Source: Croceicoccus marinus (GTDB lineage Bacteria > Pseudomonadota > Alphaproteobacteria > Sphingomonadales > Sphingomonadaceae). From it: 64,000 bases of DNA. The stretch lies in the NCBI RefSeq assembly GCF_001661675.2, contig NZ_CP019602.1, forward strand, positions 2,767,501-2,831,500, written 5' to 3'. Shown piece by piece: positions 60,658-64,000 of this stretch. The translations under genes and the position numbers were made by a program. The stretch's first letter is position 1; every line of letters begins with the position of its first letter. The notes under the pieces are model-generated. The model worked only from the letters and a program-made list of their open reading frames with translations. It made no database searches and was not told the DNA's origin.

Positions 60658-60883
60658 CAATAAATCGATCGAATGCGGTGAACGCACCTGTCGCAAAGTG
60701 TCCGCAGGCTGGCACCATGGGTGCCGGGAAATTCATGCCTTGCGGAACAGACCCTGCCGGTCGCCCCCCGTCTGCGCGCTTGCCCACCGATGCCGATCTG
60801 CACCCGATAGCTGCCTACGCCCGTCCGTTTACGAGGCGCTATCTGTGTTTGTGGCGAGAATGGGTCAACCCGCAGGTTCCCGA

Positions 60884-61207
60884 TTACCCGATAAAGCGTT
60901 CTACCTGTGCGATTTCGAGATCGAGGATCCAGCAATCTGCGTCCTGATCGCCGCGCTTTTCCAGATAGGCGGAAAATTCGCGTTCGTTTTCAATCGGTTG
61001 TTCGCGCGTGCGGGTCCATTTGCGATTCCCGTCCAGATCCGGCATCCGCTCGTACAGACATAAACTGTCGCCGCGATGCCTTGCGGCTATCAGTATCGTG
61101 CCTGCATCGCGCTCTCCCTTGCGAAGTATTGTCGCGAAACCGCCGGCGTCGTTTACCGCCCTGACCAGTCCCGAAACCTCGATATGGGCAGGCAGGCGCG
61201 ATTCCAC
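60884..61207 (-). CDS. DUF1491 family protein
   Basis: A 107-residue protein of the DUF1491 family: 'MESRLPAHIEVSGLVRAVND', 'GGFATILRKGERDAGTILI', 'LCLYERMPDLDGNRKWTRT' and 'DADCWILDLEIAQVERFIG'. Soluble; function unknown. It lies 4 bases after the thioesterase-type gene and ends the minus-strand string hpf-ptsN-thioesterase-DUF1491. Confidence 0.9.
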   Translation of the reverse strand: MESRLPAHIEVSGLVRAVNDAGGFATILRKGERDAGTILIAARHRGDSLCLYERMPDLDGNRKWTRTREQPIENEREFSAYLEKRGDQDADCWILDLEIAQVERFIG

Positions 61208-61211
61208 TGCC

Positions 61212-61703
61212 TTATTTGCCCGATTCGCCGCTGCCCGGACCGCCGGCGCGATAGCCCGGCAGGCCCGAAAGCGGGATCTGCGATCGCATGAAGGTGCCGG
61301 TCGCGCGCCCTACCTCCTCACCCTCTTCGTCCAGCAGGCGCGATTCGGCGACCAGCACCCGCCGCCTGCCGCTGATCCAGCGGCCCTCGGCGCGGACCGG
61401 TCCGCCCTTGATCGGACGCAGGAACTGCATGTTGAAAGAGGTGGTGAGCAGGAAGCGGTCGCTGATCAGCGTATTGGCTGCATAGAACGCCGCATCGTCG
61501 AGCATCTTGAAATAGATCGTGCCATGCGCCGCGCCGGCGGCATGGAACATGCTGTCTTCGACGTCGAAGCGGATCGTGGCCGCGCCCTCGCGCTCGATCG
61601 TCAGGACCGAGCGGAAGGTGCCGTTGATCGGAGCGGAGGCGTAGAGCCGTTCGAGAGCGCGCCAGTGCAGCGACGCGCCATCGGCGGAGGGATCAGGCGG
61701 CAT
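61212..61703 (-). CDS. PaaI-family thioesterase-like protein
   Basis: A 163-residue hot-dog-fold protein. 'FHAAGAAHGTIYFKMLDDAA' is the usual substrate-tunnel helix with the conserved HG pair. 'FLLTTSFNMQFLRPIKGGPV' and 'RRRVLVAESRLLDEEGEEV' complete the fold. It hydrolyses acyl-CoA thioesters; substrate unknown. Its start overlaps the ptsN stop region by 11 bases, so translation is coupled. Confidence 0.88.
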   Translation of the reverse strand: MPPDPSADGASLHWRALERLYASAPINGTFRSVLTIEREGAATIRFDVEDSMFHAAGAAHGTIYFKMLDDAAFYAANTLISDRFLLTTSFNMQFLRPIKGGPVRAEGRWISGRRRVLVAESRLLDEEGEEVGRATGTFMRSQIPLSGLPGYRAGGPGSGESGK

Positions 61704-62154
61704 CCCGCTCGGACACATCGGCCAGCAGTGCATAGACCGCTTCGTCGCCCGGCGCCTCGACCAGCCGGTCGCGCATGCGGTCGTCGCGCATGGTGCGGCT
61801 GATCGCCGCCAGCGCATGCAGATGCATCGCGCCCGACTTTTCGGGCGAGAGCAGGCCGAACACCAGTTCGACCGGCATGCCGTCTGCGGAATCGAAGGAT
61901 ACGGGCGATGCCAGGCGCAGGAACACGCACACCGGCTGCGACAGCCGGTCCAGCCGCGCATGCGGGATCGCGGTGCCCCGGCCAAAGCCCGTGCTGCCCA
62001 GCTTCTCCCGCTCTTCCAGCGCCTCCAGCACGGAATCGCGGTCGAGCGCGTAAACCGAGGCGAAACGGTCCGCCAGCGCTTCGAGCACTCCCTGCTTGTC
62101 CGCCGCGTCGCAAGTCGCGACTGCCGCGGGATCGAGTACGAATAGCGATGTCAT
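61693..62154 (-). CDS. ptsN: PTS IIA-Ntr-type protein (PtsN)
   Basis: A 153-residue EIIA of the nitrogen-related PTS. Phosphorylated His65 lies in 'GRGTAIPHARLDRLSQP'. Further family text is 'LFVLDPAAVATCDAADKQ', 'EALADRFASVYALDRDSVLE' and 'VELVFGLLSPEKSGAMHLHA'. It transmits phosphorylation state to regulators rather than moving sugar. It sits downstream of hpf, a linkage seen across proteobacteria near rpoN. Confidence 0.93.
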   Translation of the reverse strand: MTSLFVLDPAAVATCDAADKQGVLEALADRFASVYALDRDSVLEALEEREKLGSTGFGRGTAIPHARLDRLSQPVCVFLRLASPVSFDSADGMPVELVFGLLSPEKSGAMHLHALAAISRTMRDDRMRDRLVEAPGDEAVYALLADVSERDAA

Positions 62155-62177
62155 CGTTTCGTTTTCATCATGTCTGC

Positions 62178-62194
62178 GGCCCCCCAAGGGGGCC
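62178..62194. other. GC hairpin between hpf and ptsN
   Basis: GGCCCCC and GGGGGCC form a 7-bp stem with a 3-base loop in the 267-base gap between hpf and ptsN. A further short hairpin, GGCGCA/TGCGCC, lies at 62297-62311. Neither has a T-tract, so they may act as mRNA structure rather than terminators. Confidence 0.5.
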
Positions 62195-62421
62195 ATCCCA
62201 GGTCCGAATGCCCGTATCGTGCCGGGCAAGAGCCTGCAAGGCAGGCCCATCGCGACGGGCGCGCCCTGCGGGCAGGATCCATTGCCCACCTCGGCGGGCG
62301 CACCCTGCGCCGATGGCTTCATCGCATGGAAGCCTTGGCAAATTGCTAAGAGCTGCCTGCAGAAGCATCATCGGCAAGGGGCCGGAGTTCTGTCCGGTCC
62401 GGGCGCGAAATCGGCCCGAAA

Positions 62422-63006
62422 TCAGCTGGCCGCGGACGGTTCCACCCAGCCGATCGTCCCGTCAGAGCGGCGATAGACCATATTATGCCGGCCAGTGCCA
62501 GCATTTTTGAAGAACAATGCCGGGGTGTCGCGCAGGTCCAGCATCATCACCGCGTCCGACACCGAGGTTTCGGGAATATCGGTGCGCGTCTCGGCCACAA
62601 TCGCGGGTGCATCGTCGCTGCCGTCGACTTCATCATCGGTATCCGCTTCTGTAACGGAAAAGACGGTATAGGCCGCACTTTCTTCGCGCAAAGCGTGATC
62701 CGCCTGCGAATGCCTGTCCTTGAGCCGGCGCTTGTAGCGGCGCAACTGCTTTTCGATCTTGGCGACGGCCTGGTCGACCGCCTGATGCGCGTCGCGCGCC
62801 TTGCCGTGACCCTTCAGGATCAGGCCCTGCATGACATGGGTGACGATGTCGGCGGTAAAGCTGTCATGCGGACCGCGCCCAAGCGTGACCTGCGATGAGA
62901 TGGCGCGATTGAAATATTTGTCGACGATTCCCGTCAGCCGTTCCGCGGCATGTTCCTGAAGGGCTGCACCGGTTTCGACCTGGTGACCGGAAACGCGAAT
63001 ATCCAT
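62422..63006 (-). CDS. hpf: Ribosome hibernation promoting factor, long form
   Basis: A 194-residue long HPF/RaiA protein. The N-terminal domain ('MDIRVSGHQVETGAALQEHA', 'VDKYFNRAISSQVTLGRG', 'IEKQLRRYKRRLKDRH') binds the decoding centre. A variable acidic linker near residues 120-140 follows. The C-terminal dimerisation domain has 'MMLDLRDTPALFFKNAGTGR' and 'NMVYRRSDGTIGWVEP'. It forms 100S ribosome dimers in stationary phase. AAGGAGTAG before the ATG is a good RBS. Confidence 0.94.
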   Translation of the reverse strand: MDIRVSGHQVETGAALQEHAAERLTGIVDKYFNRAISSQVTLGRGPHDSFTADIVTHVMQGLILKGHGKARDAHQAVDQAVAKIEKQLRRYKRRLKDRHSQADHALREESAAYTVFSVTEADTDDEVDGSDDAPAIVAETRTDIPETSVSDAVMMLDLRDTPALFFKNAGTGRHNMVYRRSDGTIGWVEPSAAS

Positions 63007-63075
63007 CGACTACTCCTTCGTCTTATTTCCGCCCCTTATCGTGGCGGGGGGCTTGCCGCCGTTCAGGGTCGCCGC

Positions 63076-63792
63076 TCACGCCCTCCTCGCCGGAGGCTGG
63101 GCGACGCCCATATCCCAGATGGGGTCGGTCAGCGTCGCTATAAAGGCCGAATGTGCCGCCAATTCGGCATCGCTGGCAAAATGCGGGCGCGGTTCGCGAT
63201 AAGGCCGGTCGACCCGCACCGCAGCTGCGGTGGTCCGCTGCGCGGGCGCGGCCATCTCGGCCGCCAGTTCCAGCCCGATCTGCCGCCCGCCGGTCAGCTC
63301 GACATACAGCTGCGCCAGAAGTTCCGCGTCGAGCAGCGCGCCATGCCGGGTGCGGTGCGACCGGTCGATGCCGTAACGCGTGCACAAGGCGTCCAGCGAA
63401 AGCTTCGCCCCCGGATGCCTGCGCCGGGCGATCGCGACCGTGTCGACCATGCGCGTCATGCACACCGCGGTCCGCTGGCAAAATTCCAGCTCGGTATTCA
63501 GGAAGCCGAAGTCGAAGCCCGCATTATGCGCGACCAGCGGGGAATCGCCGATGAACTCCAGCAGTTCGTCCACCCGCTCGTGAAAGCGGTGCTTGTCGGC
63601 CAGAAAGGCTTCGGACAGGCCGTGCACGGCCTCCGCCTCGGCCGGCATCGACCGGTCGGGATTGAAATAGGCGTGGAACACGTTTCCCGTGGCCACGCGG
63701 TTTATCATTTCGATGCAGCCGATCTCGACAAGGCGGTCGCCGTTACGCGGGTCGAGTCCGGTCGTCTCGGTATCGAAGACAATCTCGCGCAT
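63076..63792 (-). CDS. dnaQ: DNA polymerase III epsilon subunit
   Basis: A 238-residue 3'-5' proofreading exonuclease. The DEDDh active site is visible: D7 and E9 in 'MREIVFDTETTGLDP', Asp in 'LVAHNAGFDFGFLNTEL', and the H...D pair in 'RHGALLDAELLAQLY'. The C-terminal 50 residues contact the alpha subunit. ATG 63792 is chosen because it gives the normal start; upstream in-frame sequence to 63969 is not conserved-looking. Confidence 0.95.
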   Translation of the reverse strand: MREIVFDTETTGLDPRNGDRLVEIGCIEMINRVATGNVFHAYFNPDRSMPAEAEAVHGLSEAFLADKHRFHERVDELLEFIGDSPLVAHNAGFDFGFLNTELEFCQRTAVCMTRMVDTVAIARRRHPGAKLSLDALCTRYGIDRSHRTRHGALLDAELLAQLYVELTGGRQIGLELAAEMAAPAQRTTAAAVRVDRPYREPRPHFASDAELAAHSAFIATLTDPIWDMGVAQPPARRA

Positions 63793-63910
63793 GGTGATTT
63801 TATGCGCCGCCCCGCCGCGAGAGGCAAGCATAACCGGCACGCGGAACGAAGCTTCGTGGCAGCGCATTTCAGCACCATGTCGGTTGCCCGTTTCCCAATG
63901 CGCCTCCCCC

Positions 63911-64000
63911 ATGCGTGACTTCGGCTGGATCCGCGCCGAACCGCACGGCATCCATGTCGTGCCCTGCAATGCGTGGATCGATCCGGCAAAACCGGTCGAG
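63911..64000 (+). CDS. Ligase-associated DNA damage response exonuclease (3' end outside window)
   Basis: Only the first 30 codons are visible: 'MRDFGWIRAEPHGIHVVPCN' then 'AWIDPAKPVE'. The pattern (W-I-x-x-E-P-x-G-I/L-x-V-x-P followed by WIDP) matches the N-terminus of the metallo-beta-lactamase-fold exonuclease usually found with a dedicated ATP-dependent DNA ligase and a helicase. The MBL His motif should lie just past the window end. It is divergent from dnaQ. Confidence 0.72.
   Translation, partial: MRDFGWIRAEPHGIHVVPCNAWIDPAKPVE

Overview
The window is about 64 kb of high-GC, gene-dense alphaproteobacterial chromosome. Several marks point to the Sphingomonadales, most likely the Erythrobacteraceae/Sphingomonadaceae side. 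These are a DUF2093 gene beside xseA, a SUF operon led by an Rrf2 regulator with a DUF559-type gene between sufB and sufC, UrcA, MmcB, a PopZ/DUF2497 protein, a ThiS-ThiG fusion, LytS/LytTR two-component pairs, TonB-receptor and autotransporter genes, and a ligase-associated exonuclease. I cannot name the genus from sequence alone. Almost everything is chromosomal housekeeping. I see no phage, insertion sequence, CRISPR array or rRNA.

Layout. 1-5.4 kb: outer-membrane proteins (a TonB-dependent receptor cut by the window edge, then a large autotransporter), followed by tRNA-Arg(CCG) on the minus strand. 5.8-11.2 kb: small metabolic and unknown genes (MmcB-like repair protein, membrane hydroxylase, DUF2141 protein, CitE-like lyase, PAS protein, App1-type phosphatase). 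11.2-16.7 kb: an envelope quality-control run (M48-TPR protease, DsbA-like protein, M48-PDZ protease) followed by a LytS/LytTR pair. 16.7-26.2 kb: a 107-bp-period repeat, nadC, tadA, rpmB, an M23 peptidase/DUF2093/xseA cluster, purD, adenosine kinase, an EI24 protein and a lipoprotein. 26.2-32.6 kb: the complete minus-strand suf operon sufR-sufB-(DUF559)-sufC-sufD-sufS-sufT-sufA, with a large nested inverted repeat at its head.

32.6-39.5 kb: DUF885 protein, pyrD, gamma-glutamyltransferase and an acyl-CoA ligase. 39.5-40.8 kb: a two-gene, MarR-regulated oxidoreductase module that looks less native than its surroundings. 41-47.4 kb: RlpA-like protein, an unknown gene, a loose region with a tiny arginine-rich reading frame, thiSG, merC-like, heme A synthase and rplM-rpsI with a clear terminator. 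47.5-52.5 kb: a phosphoesterase/lipid kinase pair, UrcA and a second LytS/LytTR pair. 52.6-64 kb: class I fumarase, a methyltransferase-like protein followed by TolC and PopZ-like genes, a [2Fe-2S] ferredoxin-like protein, a CBS protein, ErpA-type carrier, exonuclease III, cell wall hydrolase, the hpf-ptsN-thioesterase-DUF1491 string, dnaQ, and the first 30 codons of a ligase-associated exonuclease.

Functional threads. Fe-S cluster biogenesis is the main one: the SUF operon, an ErpA-type carrier and client enzymes such as class I fumarase. A second thread is the envelope: receptor, autotransporter, TolC, M23, RlpA, cell wall hydrolase, M48 proteases and DsbA. DNA repair appears as MmcB, XseA, Xth and the MBL-fold exonuclease. 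The observations I rate highest are the nuclease-fold gene embedded in the SUF operon, the nested palindrome that probably controls that operon, an OhrR-like regulator whose sensing cysteine position is serine, and a 37-codon arginine-rich frame with a perfect ribosome binding site in an otherwise empty stretch.
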